From an uncultured Bacteroidales bacterium (GTDB lineage: Bacteria; Bacteroidota; Bacteroidia; Bacteroidales; Paludibacteraceae): a stretch of 64,000 bases of DNA. Positions 35,278 to 43,983 of the stretch are shown here, in pieces. Made by a program: the position numbers and the translations under genes. Numbering within the stretch: position 1 is the stretch's first letter; every line of letters starts with the position of its first letter. The notes beneath the pieces are model-generated. The model was not told the origin of the DNA. It ran no database searches and saw only the letters and a list, made by a program, of their open reading frames with translations. The stretch covers positions 62,001 to 126,000 of the forward strand of contig ONPG01000004.1 in assembly GCA_900319645.1 (NCBI GenBank), written 5' to 3'.

Positions 35278-36050
35278 AATTTATAGGAATCATACCCGCG
35301 CGCTACGCGTCCACGCGCTTTCCCGGAAAGCCGCTGGCTGACCTGTGCGGCAAGACGGTTATCCGCCACGTCTATGAACAAGCCGTTCAGGCATTGGACA
35401 CAGTGGTGGTAGCGACCGACGACGAGCGTATCTATGACGCCGTGGAGTCGTTCGGCGGCAAAGTGGTGATGACACGCTCCGACCACCGTTGCGGAACCGA
35501 CCGCTGCCTGGAGGCATACGAAGCCATCACCACCGCCGCATGGCGCGAGAAAAACAACCGCGACACGGTGGTGATCAATATCCAGGGCGACGAGCCGTTC
35601 GCACAACCGGAGCAGATAGAGGCACTCATGGCTTGCTTCGAGACGCCGGAGACACAGATAGCCACCCTCGTGCGACCTTATACGGCAAACGACAGTTGGG
35701 CAGACCTGGAGAACCCGAACACACCCAAAGTTGTATGGAGCAAAGAGACAGGCGAAGCGCTGCTATTCTCGCGAAGCATCATCCCTTACCTTCGCGGCGT
35801 AGAGAAAAGCGAATGGCTGACGCGCGGCGAACACTACCGCCACATAGGCATGTACGCTTACCGTGCGGACGTGTTGGCGGAGATCACCCAGTTAAGCCCC
35901 ACTCCGCTGGAACAAGCCGAGAGCCTGGAGCAACTAAGATGGCTTGACCACGGATACCGGATCCGTATCGGCGTGACCGAGACCGCCACCATCGGCATCG
36001 ACACCCCGGAAGACCTGGAGAAGGCGGTGAGATGGTACAAAGAGAATTGA
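35274..36050 (+). CDS. kdsB: 3-deoxy-manno-octulosonate cytidylyltransferase
   Basis: The protein has 258 residues, the usual length. The N-terminus FIGIIPARYASTRFPGKPL is the conserved CTP-binding segment. INIQGDEPF carries the metal-binding aspartate. HIGMYAYR, LEQLRWLDHGYRI and the final GIDTPEDLEK are all typical of KdsB. The enzyme activates Kdo as CMP-Kdo for the lipid A-core of lipopolysaccharide. It overlaps mfd by four bases (ATGA). Its TGA stop is the first element of an AT-rich spacer repeat. Confidence 0.97.
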   Translation: MKFIGIIPARYASTRFPGKPLADLCGKTVIRHVYEQAVQALDTVVVATDDERIYDAVESFGGKVVMTRSDHRCGTDRCLEAYEAITTAAWREKNNRDTVVINIQGDEPFAQPEQIEALMACFETPETQIATLVRPYTANDSWADLENPNTPKVVWSKETGEALLFSRSIIPYLRGVEKSEWLTRGEHYRHIGMYAYRADVLAEITQLSPTPLEQAESLEQLRWLDHGYRIRIGVTETATIGIDTPEDLEKAVRWYKEN

Positions 36051-36125
36051 TAATTGATAATTCTTAGCCCTATGGGCACGATTATTTTCGGCAAGCGAAA
36101 ATTTTGATAATTGAAAATTGAAAAT
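36045..36125. repeat. AT-rich spacer repeat after kdsB, split by a small hairpin
   Basis: GAATTGATAATTGATAATT overlaps the kdsB stop. A 45-base insert with ATTTTCG/CGAAAAT arms (36084-36102) follows, then TGATAATTGAAAATTG words. The insert interrupts an otherwise continuous repeat. Confidence 0.65.
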
Positions 36126-36155
36126 TTTTTATTAACCTTATAAAACACAAAGATT

Positions 36156-36869
36156 ATGGCAAAAGAAAATTGTCCGACTCCGCACAACGGTGCGCAGTAC
36201 GGAGAGATTGCAAAAACAGTTATTATGGCGGGTGACCCGCTACGTGCAAAACTGATGGCAGAACGCTATCTGGAGAACCCCAGATTAGTCAACCAAGTAC
36301 GTAATATGTTCGCCTATACGGGCACCTACAAAGGCAAAGAGATTACCGTAATGGGGCACGGAATGGGTATTCCGTCCATCGGAATTTACACGTACGAGTT
36401 GTTTAATTTCTACGATGTAGAAACGATCATCCGCGTGGGATCGTGCGGCGCACGCCAGCACTACGTACATGTGGGCGACATCGTGATTGCGCTGGGCAGT
36501 TGCACAGAAAGTAATTACGCCGACCAGTTTGACCTGCAAGGCAATTTTGCTCCGATAGCCGATTTCCATCTGGCTCGCAAAGCCGTAGATGCCTGCGAGA
36601 AATTCGGTTACCGCTACCATGTGGGCAATGTGTATTCCGCTGACGTATTCTATTCGGAGGATCCTCGCAAAGCCAACTGGACGAAGATGGGCGTTCTTGC
36701 CGACGAGATGGAAGCCCCGGCGTTGTACCTGAATGCAGCCCGCGCAGGCAAGAAAGCACTGGTGATTTGCACCGTAAGCGACCATATCCTCACCGGCGAA
36801 GCTACTACCGCCGAACAACGTCAGAACTCGTTCACCAATATGATGGACGTTGCATTTGATATTATTTAA
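36156..36869 (+). CDS. deoD: Purine-nucleoside phosphorylase (DeoD type)
   Basis: The protein has 237 residues. The N-terminus (TPHNGAQYGEIAKTVIMAGDPLRAK) and GHGMGIPSIGIYTYEL give the family. IIRVGSCGA contributes to the phosphate site. LADEMEAPALY has the ribose-binding glutamate, and CTVSDHILTGE the base-binding aspartate. It releases purine bases from (deoxy)nucleosides for salvage as a hexamer. The next gene begins two bases after its stop, so the two are likely cotranscribed. Confidence 0.96.
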   Translation: MAKENCPTPHNGAQYGEIAKTVIMAGDPLRAKLMAERYLENPRLVNQVRNMFAYTGTYKGKEITVMGHGMGIPSIGIYTYELFNFYDVETIIRVGSCGARQHYVHVGDIVIALGSCTESNYADQFDLQGNFAPIADFHLARKAVDACEKFGYRYHVGNVYSADVFYSEDPRKANWTKMGVLADEMEAPALYLNAARAGKKALVICTVSDHILTGEATTAEQRQNSFTNMMDVAFDII

Positions 36870-36871
36870 CA

Positions 36872-37657
36872 ATGAGAAAACAGATTCTATTCATCGCATT
36901 GCTCTTTCTGCCTCTGTGCGCCGCATGGGGGCAGGAAGAACAATACAGTTCATCCTCGTACAACGACGAGAACCGCTACGAATCATCGTCGTCCAGGCGG
37001 GAAAGCAAGAAATCGTCTTCGCCCGTGTTCACCGGTTTCTCAGGAGGAATGATGATCCACGCGGGTTACATGTTCTCCGATTCTCCGGACAAGTTATTCA
37101 GCAACACGGGATTAGGAAGCGAAGACTACCGTAAGAACCTTCCCAAAGACGGAGCAGCCATCGGTTTGGGCGGTGCGCTCCGTATTCATCTGCTTGACCA
37201 CATCCATTTAGGAGCAGAAGGTCATGTAAGTACAATGCCGTTGATGAAGACAGGTTCGAGTATTCGTACCGCCTGGGGAGGCGCATTGTGCGACTACTAT
37301 TTCCATGTGGGAAAAATACGTCCGATGTTAGGAATGACGGTCGGAGGCGGTTCCATGCGCCGCTTGTATGTGCCCGATAACGCCGCAGTGGTCGTACCGA
37401 GCGGCGGTGACAGCACGTTCTACAACGCCTCGTTCACACGTACGCCGTTTTTCCTAATGGATCCATACGTGGGGATGGAGATCGGTCTTTCCAGCCACGT
37501 GGCACTTATTATCCGAATCGATTACATGCTCGCCTTCGGCCGGAGTACAAGCGACCTTGTCAAAGGATTGGCGGAGGACGTCAAATGGAGCAATTTTATG
37601 ACCCCGAGCGGCCCCAGATTGTATGTGGGACTGATGTTCGGCAAAATGAAGAAATAA
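36872..37657 (+). CDS. Outer-membrane beta-barrel protein, unknown
   Basis: The protein has 261 residues with a signal peptide (ILFIALLFLPLCAAWG). A serine-rich segment (about 25-55) is followed by about eight predicted amphipathic strands such as IHLLDHIHLGAEGHVS, WGGALCDYYFHVG and HVALIIRIDYML. The final strand is LYVGLMFGKMKK. It resembles small eight-stranded barrels of this phylum, but the family is not identified. It sits between deoD and yidC, with gaps of 2 and 18 bases. Confidence 0.7.
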   Translation: MRKQILFIALLFLPLCAAWGQEEQYSSSSYNDENRYESSSSRRESKKSSSPVFTGFSGGMMIHAGYMFSDSPDKLFSNTGLGSEDYRKNLPKDGAAIGLGGALRIHLLDHIHLGAEGHVSTMPLMKTGSSIRTAWGGALCDYYFHVGKIRPMLGMTVGGGSMRRLYVPDNAAVVVPSGGDSTFYNASFTRTPFFLMDPYVGMEIGLSSHVALIIRIDYMLAFGRSTSDLVKGLAEDVKWSNFMTPSGPRLYVGLMFGKMKK

Positions 37658-37675
37658 AACAAACACTACATATAA

Positions 37676-39586
37676 ATGGATAAAAACACTTGGATTGGCT
37701 TTCTATTGATAGCCGCAATTATTGTGGGTTTTTCGATGCTCAACCGTCCTTCGAAAGAAGAGTTGGCCGAGCGTCAACGCCTGCAAGATTCTATTAACGT
37801 TGCGCGTATGGCAGAAGCCGAGGCTCAACGTATCTCAGAGGAAATAACCGCCAGTTTGACGAGCACCCGTAACGAACCCTCGCCCACCGAGAGCAGCGAG
37901 GCTTTGGAGGCTCGCATACAGGCTGCTTATGGCAATCTGGCTCCCGCCGCACAAGGCGAGGAGAAATGGATCACGTTAGAGAACGAGCATCTGCGTTTGA
38001 CCCTCACCACTTATGGTGGTATGATCGAGCGTGCAGAACTGAAAGAGTATCACGCTTCGGGCGATACGATCAACCCGCTCTGTCTGTTCCGCGGAGACGA
38101 ATCGGAACTGGCTTTCACTCTGGTAACCGCCAACAACCGTATCGTGCAGACCAGCAATCTGTATTTCACTCCGGTAGAGAGCGAAGTGCCAGGTCGTGCG
38201 ATACTGCGTATCCCGACCACATCGGAGGACGCATACATCGATTTTGTGTATGACATGAGTGACAACTACATGGTTCACCTCAGTATCGAGCCTCACAACA
38301 TGCAGACCGAGTTGGCACAAAACGTCAACTCAATGGATATTCATTGGCGTCAACTGATTCCGCAACAAGAACAAGGACGCAAGTTTGAAGAAAGGTATGC
38401 CCAGTTGCAATACATGCTGGTGGGCGGCGACATTGAGAAATTGAGCGAGAGCAAAGATGACACCGAGAAAGAATCTGCTCGCGTACGCTGGATAGGCTAC
38501 AAAGATCAGTTCTTCTCAACTGTGATGATTGCCGACGATGCCTTCACCGGTTCGGTTTTCCGGTCGATGGTACAAGACAAACATTCCGGCTACATCAAAT
38601 CATACGCGACACAGACCTCTGTTCCTTTTGACCTGAGCGGCAAGACCCCGACAGGAATGCGTTTCTATCTGGGACCGAACCACTACCACACCCTGAAGGC
38701 CTATGACGAAGGGGTTGAGAAAAGCGAGCGTCTGTATCTGAACACCCTTGTACCATTAGGATGGAAGATTGTCAGCTGGATCAACACCGCGCTGGTCATT
38801 CCAATGTTTGACCTGTTTACCAGTTGGGGATTGCACATCGGTATTGTTATCCTGCTGATGACGATTGTGATCAAACTTATCATTCTGCCATTTGTCTTCG
38901 TATCGTACAAATCGAGCGCGAAGATGAAAGCTCTGAAGCCGCAGATAGATGCCATCAACGAGAAATACCCGGCAGAGAAAATGCAAGAACGCCAAACAGC
39001 CACGATGCAACTCTATCAACAGGCGGGCGTGAATCCGATGAGCGGCTGTCTGCCTATGTTGTTCCAGTTCCCAGTGCTGATGGCCATGTTCTGGTTCCTG
39101 CCAACAGCAATCGAATTGCGCGGCAAATCATTGTGGTGGGCAAATGACTTGTCCACATACGACGCCGTTTTCCAATGGGGATTCAACATACCGCTGTTAG
39201 GCGACCACCTGTCGTTGTTCTGTCTGCTGATGACCATCTGTAATATCGGCTATACCTATATTACCATGCAGACTCAAGCGACCGACCCGAACATGAAGTT
39301 CATGAAATATATGATGTATGCGATGCCGCTGATGTTCCTGTTTATATTCAACGACTACGCAGCAGGTTTGAGTTACTACTACCTCGTATCGCTCTTCTTC
39401 ACGATCCTGCAGACGATGATTTTCCGCTGGACGCTCAATGATGAGAAGATGTTAGCGGAGATAGAGGCAAACAAAAAGAAAAAAGCCGGCAAAACAAAGT
39501 CCGGCTTCATGCAACGCCTCGAGCAAATGCAACGCGAGCAACAGAAATACGCCCGTGAGCAAGCGAAGGCCAATATGCGCAGATGA
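37676..39586 (+). CDS. yidC: Membrane protein insertase YidC
   Basis: The protein has 636 residues. The N-terminal membrane anchor (WIGFLLIAAIIVGFSML) is followed by a large periplasmic domain (about 90-350) and the conserved five-helix insertase core (about 370-580). The core contains IVILLMTIVIKLIILPFVF, the cytosolic coiled segment with MKALKPQIDAINEKYPAEKM, NPMSGCLPMLFQFPVLMAMF and the final helices. The C-terminal tail is very basic and helical (KKKKAGKTKSGFMQRLEQMQ). It inserts inner-membrane proteins alone or with SecYEG. Length and domains are normal for Bacteroidetes. Confidence 0.97.
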   Translation: MDKNTWIGFLLIAAIIVGFSMLNRPSKEELAERQRLQDSINVARMAEAEAQRISEEITASLTSTRNEPSPTESSEALEARIQAAYGNLAPAAQGEEKWITLENEHLRLTLTTYGGMIERAELKEYHASGDTINPLCLFRGDESELAFTLVTANNRIVQTSNLYFTPVESEVPGRAILRIPTTSEDAYIDFVYDMSDNYMVHLSIEPHNMQTELAQNVNSMDIHWRQLIPQQEQGRKFEERYAQLQYMLVGGDIEKLSESKDDTEKESARVRWIGYKDQFFSTVMIADDAFTGSVFRSMVQDKHSGYIKSYATQTSVPFDLSGKTPTGMRFYLGPNHYHTLKAYDEGVEKSERLYLNTLVPLGWKIVSWINTALVIPMFDLFTSWGLHIGIVILLMTIVIKLIILPFVFVSYKSSAKMKALKPQIDAINEKYPAEKMQERQTATMQLYQQAGVNPMSGCLPMLFQFPVLMAMFWFLPTAIELRGKSLWWANDLSTYDAVFQWGFNIPLLGDHLSLFCLLMTICNIGYTYITMQTQATDPNMKFMKYMMYAMPLMFLFIFNDYAAGLSYYYLVSLFFTILQTMIFRWTLNDEKMLAEIEANKKKKAGKTKSGFMQRLEQMQREQQKYAREQAKANMRR

Positions 39587-39608
39587 TCAAACGAAGAGAT
39601 GCTCAGGC

Positions 39609-40100
39609 TCATGCAGAGATCTCATGAGCCTGACATCTCATCAGTTCCTGGCGGACGAGTGCCTCTCCGGCAGAAGAGAGCGTCATTCCATCCGCCTCAA
39701 GCAATTCAGAGTAGTGCGGGTTAGCCAGCATAGGGCTGGTGACATCAATGATGTGAACGCACTGCTGAGCAGCCACCCGGAAGAGAGCCAAGTTGTACAG
39801 ATCATGCAAGTTACGCAAGCGCTCTACAGAGCCCCCCAGCCAATAGAGAATGTTCTGACGCTCGCGCATGGACATGCCCTTGGTGATATGCGCAAAGAAA
39901 CGGTTCTCATCGATAATAGGCAAGCTGACTAACACCGGTTCAAAGCCTTTTGCGCGCGTTTGCGCGATATTATTACTATAGAGTGCTTTGTAAGCCACCA
40001 GTTCCATTTTAGGATGATGCACGTCACTCGGATTAGCGGCGATCGCATTCCAGTCAAATTGCAGGCCGCTCTCAGGTTGAATAAAAACAGTCTTGTTCAT
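39609..40100 (-). CDS. Unknown protein with a weak SGNH-hydrolase-like end
   Basis: The protein has 163 residues and no signal peptide or membrane segment. I do not recognise a family with confidence. The stretches IDENRFFAHITKGMSMRERQ, NLHDLYNLALFRVAAQQ and EADGMTLSSAGEALVRQEL look like the later blocks of SGNH/GDSL hydrolases, in which an aspartate precedes a catalytic histidine. Here the histidine position is a threonine, and the GDS block is absent. It is cotranscribed with the 31-residue membrane peptide at 40137-40232 and divergent from the LytTR regulator. Confidence 0.6.
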   Translation of the reverse strand: MNKTVFIQPESGLQFDWNAIAANPSDVHHPKMELVAYKALYSNNIAQTRAKGFEPVLVSLPIIDENRFFAHITKGMSMRERQNILYWLGGSVERLRNLHDLYNLALFRVAAQQCVHIIDVTSPMLANPHYSELLEADGMTLSSAGEALVRQELMRCQAHEISA

Positions 40101-40136
40101 AATATATAAGTATTAATAGATTGATTACAATACAGA

Positions 40137-40232
40137 TTACAGGTTGATAACCAGATAAGCAACGATCAACGGCAGTTGCAGGCAGTACAATGCCACCAGC
40201 ACATCCATTCCGATTCGTTTGACAGTTTTCAT
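40137..40232 (-). CDS. 31-residue single-helix membrane peptide
   Basis: The frame runs from an ATG at 40232 to a TAA at 40137-40139. The peptide starts MKTVKRIGMD, with basic residues, followed by a continuous hydrophobic helix (VLVALYCLQLPLIVAYLVI). A promoter of the local type (40287-40317) and an A/T-rich leader precede it, and the 163-residue gene follows after 36 bases. The positive-inside topology and length fit small regulatory or toxin-like membrane peptides. The function is unknown. Confidence 0.55.
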   Translation of the reverse strand: MKTVKRIGMDVLVALYCLQLPLIVAYLVINL

Positions 40233-40286
40233 AATTATTGTGATTTGATTTGTTCAACTTAATGTTTTGTTTGTCAATTGACGATG

Positions 40287-40317
40287 CAAAATTACTGCTT
40301 TTTGCAAAGGTGTGCAA
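40287..40317 (-). promoter_or_regulatory. Promoter of the membrane peptide and 163-residue gene
   Basis: The minus strand reads TTGC (about 40314-40317) and TAATTTTG (40287-40294), spaced 19 bases. The operator-like GTGACGAAA sites begin 15 bases upstream of its -33 box. Confidence 0.65.
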
Positions 40318-40331
40318 CTAATTGTGATAGT

Positions 40332-40417
40332 GTGACGAAAAAAGTGACGAAACACCCATAAAAAGTGACTAAAACGCAAATATAGTGACGAAAAAAGATT
40401 AATTATTATTTCGTCAC
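40332..40417. promoter_or_regulatory. Five operator-like GTGACGAAA sites between divergent genes
   Basis: GTGACGAAA occurs at 40332-40340, 40344-40352 and 40385-40393. A variant GTGACTAAA is at 40365-40373, and the inverted copy TTTCGTCAC is at 40409-40417. The first two are 12 bases apart and the last pair faces each other. LytTR proteins bind pairs of short direct repeats, so these are good candidates for autoregulation by the adjacent gene. Confidence 0.6.
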
Positions 40418-40438
40418 ACTAATAGAGGAGATGAAATT

Positions 40439-41233
40439 ATGAAGAAAATACCCGTATCTTTGCTATCCTATATAGGGTTGTTTTTGCATATACTGGCCTT
40501 GCCCGTATTCTTTTTGGCTTTCATATTGATATACGAGAGCGAATGGATGGATCGTTTTCTGAACGCAAACGGCGAAATGATGATATTCAACGCGCTGATG
40601 CTTACGTGTATATTGATAGGGATCATGTGCGGAAGCCGAATACCACTAACCGTTTACCGTGAACGTCTCAGGTTGTCGTGGTGGCAATACTCTCTATGGT
40701 CGCTTGCCGAGTTGCTTGTCTATTCGTGTTTTGCCGCTTTGTATATGGCTTTAATCTATGGTCATATAGGTTATTTTCCGGCACTTGGTCACTGTCTGCA
40801 ACTGAATTTTGCTATTCTGCCCTATGCCTATGTTATCAATGCGCTACTTATTACGTTGGTACGTCCCGATGCCCCAGCTCCCGCAGAAGAAGATCTGATA
40901 CGCTTTGCGGACTCAACAGGACGCCTCAAACTGGTCATCGCACACGATGTACTGCTGTTTATTGAAGCGCAAGAAAACTATATCCATATTTATTATCTGG
41001 ACGGCGAGAAGGTCAAAGAATACGCGCTCAGGCAATCCATGCGTGGAATAGACGAGTTGATGGATCGTCATCATATTATCCGTTGCCAGCGCTCGTTTTT
41101 TGTCAACCCGAGGCATGTGAAGGTACTACGGCGTGACAAAGAGGGGATGATACAAGCAGAATTGGACGTAGCGTCTATGCGTCCGGTTCCGGTTTCGCCC
41201 AAATACTATGAGCAGTTAAGCAAAATGCTGTAA
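40439..41233 (+). CDS. Membrane-bound LytTR-domain transcriptional regulator
   Basis: The protein has 264 residues. Four membrane segments fill residues 8-145 (IGLFLHILALPVFFLAFILI being the first). The C-terminal 100 residues are a LytTR DNA-binding domain: DVLLFIEAQENYIHIYYLDG, the central HHIIRCQRSFFVNPRHVKVL and the final PVPVSPKYYEQL. Membrane LytTR regulators occur in Bacteroidetes and usually act without a phosphorylated receiver domain, which is absent here too. The signal is not known. Repeated operator-like sites lie between it and the divergent pair of genes it may control. Confidence 0.9.
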   Translation: MKKIPVSLLSYIGLFLHILALPVFFLAFILIYESEWMDRFLNANGEMMIFNALMLTCILIGIMCGSRIPLTVYRERLRLSWWQYSLWSLAELLVYSCFAALYMALIYGHIGYFPALGHCLQLNFAILPYAYVINALLITLVRPDAPAPAEEDLIRFADSTGRLKLVIAHDVLLFIEAQENYIHIYYLDGEKVKEYALRQSMRGIDELMDRHHIIRCQRSFFVNPRHVKVLRRDKEGMIQAELDVASMRPVPVSPKYYEQLSKML

Positions 41234-41310
41234 CATTTTGCGTTAAACTGTTAAGTTGTTAAACTGTTAAACCGTTAAACTGTTAAAATGTTAAGTTGTT
41301 AAGCTGTTTA
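41234..41310. repeat. GTTAAACTGTTAAG word repeat between convergent genes
   Basis: At least seven copies of TGTTAA/ACTGTTAA begin just after the LytTR stop and reach into the last codons and the TAA of rlmN (41291-41293). Confidence 0.75.
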
Positions 41311-42373
41311 CAAGCATACCACAAGCGGCGAGGATGTCTTCTCCGCGCGAACGACGAATGGTCGTAGTCAGACCGTTGGATGTCAAGTAGTTCTGGAACC
41401 ATTCCATTTGTTTTTCATCTGATGCCGGGAAATGGCGGCTCTCCGTATTGGTGGTAGCCACCTGCTCTACTCCTTCGTGGAAACGGATGAGATTGATCCG
41501 GCAGTTGAGACCTTTGAGCAAACGTAGCAACTCTTTGGCGTGACGAGGGGTGTCGTTTTTGCCAGCCCAGCATATATATTCAAAGCTCACGCGCCGTTGA
41601 TGGGTCCAATCGTATTGTTTGAGGAGCTTGACCACATCGGTCAGGTGCATGAGTTTCTCAGCCGGCATAATCTCCGCCCGCTCCACTCCAAATGGGTTGT
41701 GCATAGAGACCGCCAAGTGACATTCGCTCTCGTCGAGGAAGCGCTTCATAGCCGGTATTCCCACCGTAGAAACCGTGATTCGCTTAGGCGACCACGCGTA
41801 GCCATACGAAGCTGTCATAATTTCCAGAGCACGCAGGACATTTTCCAGATTGTCCATGGGCTCTCCTTCACCCATAAAGACCACATTGGTTAAGGGCAAC
41901 TGACCGTTTGCCTGCGCCCAGTGGTCGATCTCCATGATTTGGTTGAGTATATCAGCCGCAGAGAGATGCCCGTGAAAGCCGAGGGTTCCGGTCATACAGA
42001 AACGGCAACCCATTTTGCAGCCCACCTGGGTGGAGACACACAGCGTAGCACGGTCATCCTCGGGTATATACACCGATTCGATAAACTGTGGTTCGCTGTC
42101 AGAGAGTTGAGATTCCGGGTTTGCGATTTGGAACAGGTATTTGCGTGTACCATCCTTGCTGACCGCTTCCCTGACGGGCGAATGACGTCCGATAAAATAG
42201 TTGGCCTTGAGCGCTTCACGTCCTTTGAGCGAGATGTTGGTCATCTCGTCAAAGGAACGTACACGACGCACATATATCCACTCCGCAAGCTGTTTGCCTG
42301 CGAACTTCTGCAGCCCGACACTAAGGGCGATTTCTTGCAGTTCCGATAGATTTTTGCCTAATAATGGTTTCAC
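41291..42373 (-). CDS. rlmN: 23S rRNA/tRNA adenine-C2 methyltransferase RlmN
   Basis: The protein has 360 residues. The radical-SAM cluster motif CKMGCRFC (Cys119, 123, 126) is followed by the family pattern FMGEGEPMDN, VGIPAMKRF and SMHNPFG, and the C-terminal catalytic cysteine lies in ILAACGMLVNS. It methylates A2503 of 23S rRNA and A37 of tRNAs. The start is a GTG at 42373, directly at the conserved beginning KPLLGKNLSEL. The last codons overlap a TTAA-rich repeat, so the C-terminus (NSLTT) is partly repeat-encoded. Confidence 0.96.
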   Translation of the reverse strand: MKPLLGKNLSELQEIALSVGLQKFAGKQLAEWIYVRRVRSFDEMTNISLKGREALKANYFIGRHSPVREAVSKDGTRKYLFQIANPESQLSDSEPQFIESVYIPEDDRATLCVSTQVGCKMGCRFCMTGTLGFHGHLSAADILNQIMEIDHWAQANGQLPLTNVVFMGEGEPMDNLENVLRALEIMTASYGYAWSPKRITVSTVGIPAMKRFLDESECHLAVSMHNPFGVERAEIMPAEKLMHLTDVVKLLKQYDWTHQRRVSFEYICWAGKNDTPRHAKELLRLLKGLNCRINLIRFHEGVEQVATTNTESRHFPASDEKQMEWFQNYLTSNGLTTTIRRSRGEDILAACGMLVNSLTT

Positions 42374-42495
42374 TGTGGGTTGTATATTGGTAGCAGAGTT
42401 ACTAACTATTAATTAACTTATTTCTAACTAACAACTAACACTTAGCAAGGAATTAGGAGTGAATTAGGAGTGAAATAGGTGTGAATTGGTGTGAC
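42374..42495. other. Spacer with repeated GAATTAGGAGT words
   Basis: The gap between mscS and rlmN contains TAACTAACAACTAAC words and then four copies of GTGAATTAGGA/GTGAATTGG (about 42450-42492) that end at the mscS stop. I see no terminator or promoter of the local type. Confidence 0.5.
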
Positions 42496-43506
42496 TTATT
42501 CGGATGGATTGAGCATTGTGACATCCATGTGCGGGTAAGCGAAGGTGAATCCTTGCGGCGGGAGTTCGGTATAGAAACGCTCCTGGAGATCAAAGAATAC
42601 AGGCCAGTAATCATCGCCACGTACCCAGGCTCTCACAACGAATGTGATGTCGTTCTCGTTGAGTGATTTGAGTGCCACGAAAGGAGCCGGTATAGCATCC
42701 ATTCGGTAGTTGACCGTGGTAAGCTGGTATTTGGTTACCTGCAGTTCGCGGTACAATTTGCTCATATTGGTATTCTCTTTGAGCACACGGCTGTCCGTAT
42801 TGAGAATAGCCAGAATCGCCTCTTTGCAGGCCTTGGCATCCACTCCGTACGACACGCTCACCTCCCACTCGACCCGGCGTAAGGGACGTCCGCTAAGATT
42901 ATTGATCTTTTCATTGGAGAGAGCTCCGTTAGGGAGAATCACCACCCGATTGTCGGGCGTAAGGATCTTAGTGGCAGTAATATTAACCTCCACGACCTTT
43001 CCCAATGTGCCCTGAGCCTCGATGAAATCGCCGGCCTTGAAAGGCTTGAAAGCCAAGAGCATAATACCTCCGGCGAAATTCTGGACCGTTCCGCTGAGTG
43101 CCATACCGATCGCCATACCTCCAGCCGCCAGCAAAGCAGCGAGCGAAGTGGTGTCCACTCCAAGCGTACTCACCGTAATGACGATTAACAAGATCGTCAT
43201 CGAAATAGAGACGAAAGAAGAAATGAAAGAGGCGAGTGTCGGCTCTACATTGCGTCGGGTGAACATACGTTTCAATCCTTTCTGAATCAGACGGATGATC
43301 CATATACCCACGCAATAGATTACCAAAGCCGCCAGCACTTTGAGTCCGAACTGGATCATCGTCTGCAAAACTTCCGTCCAAAATCCTTCCGGATCTTTTT
43401 GTGCGTACTCAATCATCATTTGCGCCCCAGCGCGGATTGAATCACGTTGGTGTTGCAACTCTTCCGGAGTAAACTGCTTCTGAAGGAGGATAAAAAGATT
43501 CGTCAT
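42496..43506 (-). CDS. MscS-family mechanosensitive channel
   Basis: The protein has 336 residues. Three membrane helices occupy about 55-160. The pore-lining third helix has the family pattern GMAIGMALSGTVQNFAGGIMLL. The beta domain follows with FKAGDFIEAQGTLGKVVEVN, and the C-terminal alpha/beta part completes the MscS fold. Such channels open under membrane tension and release solutes after osmotic downshock. The gene is the last of the nine-gene series starting at the fumarase; the gap to the DUF4293 gene is 18 bases. Confidence 0.92.
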   Translation of the reverse strand: MTNLFILLQKQFTPEELQHQRDSIRAGAQMMIEYAQKDPEGFWTEVLQTMIQFGLKVLAALVIYCVGIWIIRLIQKGLKRMFTRRNVEPTLASFISSFVSISMTILLIVITVSTLGVDTTSLAALLAAGGMAIGMALSGTVQNFAGGIMLLAFKPFKAGDFIEAQGTLGKVVEVNITATKILTPDNRVVILPNGALSNEKINNLSGRPLRRVEWEVSVSYGVDAKACKEAILAILNTDSRVLKENTNMSKLYRELQVTKYQLTTVNYRMDAIPAPFVALKSLNENDITFVVRAWVRGDDYWPVFFDLQERFYTELPPQGFTFAYPHMDVTMLNPSE

Positions 43507-43524
43507 AGTTTGTGTCTATTAAAG

Positions 43525-43983
43525 TTATCGAATTCGGTCAGCAGCTCGCACGAGCGCTTCGTCTTTGAGAATCCGGCGCGTAGCCATCACCGTCAAGACG
43601 AGACATACCAAAGGAATCGAGGCCCAAGGGAGGATGTGCCAGTCCACTCCAAGAGCCGTTTTGGCAAGCCACACGTAGATAGCCAGCACGCCGTAGTAAC
43701 CGAGGCACAACATAACCGTGAAGATATTCAACCGTGCTTGCAGGAGGCGTTTGTTGTAGAGAAAAATATCAACGAGCGCCAGCAGAGGAATGAGTATGGT
43801 AGTGAGCGTCAATCCCCAGAGTCCCTGGAGCGGGACAGAGGAATAAGCAAAGGCGGACAGTTCCCATATTTGCAGCGTCTCCGCTTCTTCGGGCGTAACA
43901 AACTGCAGGACAGGCATGAAACACAAGGTGATGCCTAAAGCAACCACGGCTAATAAATAAAGTGTTTGTATTCTCTGTATCAT
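43525..43983 (-). CDS. DUF4293 four-helix membrane protein
   Basis: The protein has 152 residues with four hydrophobic segments. The start MIQRIQTLYLLAVVAL is the conserved beginning of the DUF4293 family, found only in Bacteroidetes. The end carries RRILKDEALVRAADRIR, also a family hallmark. The function is unknown. It overlaps the acetyltransferase gene by four bases (ATGA), so their translation is coupled. Confidence 0.88.
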   Translation of the reverse strand: MIQRIQTLYLLAVVALGITLCFMPVLQFVTPEEAETLQIWELSAFAYSSVPLQGLWGLTLTTILIPLLALVDIFLYNKRLLQARLNIFTVMLCLGYYGVLAIYVWLAKTALGVDWHILPWASIPLVCLVLTVMATRRILKDEALVRAADRIR

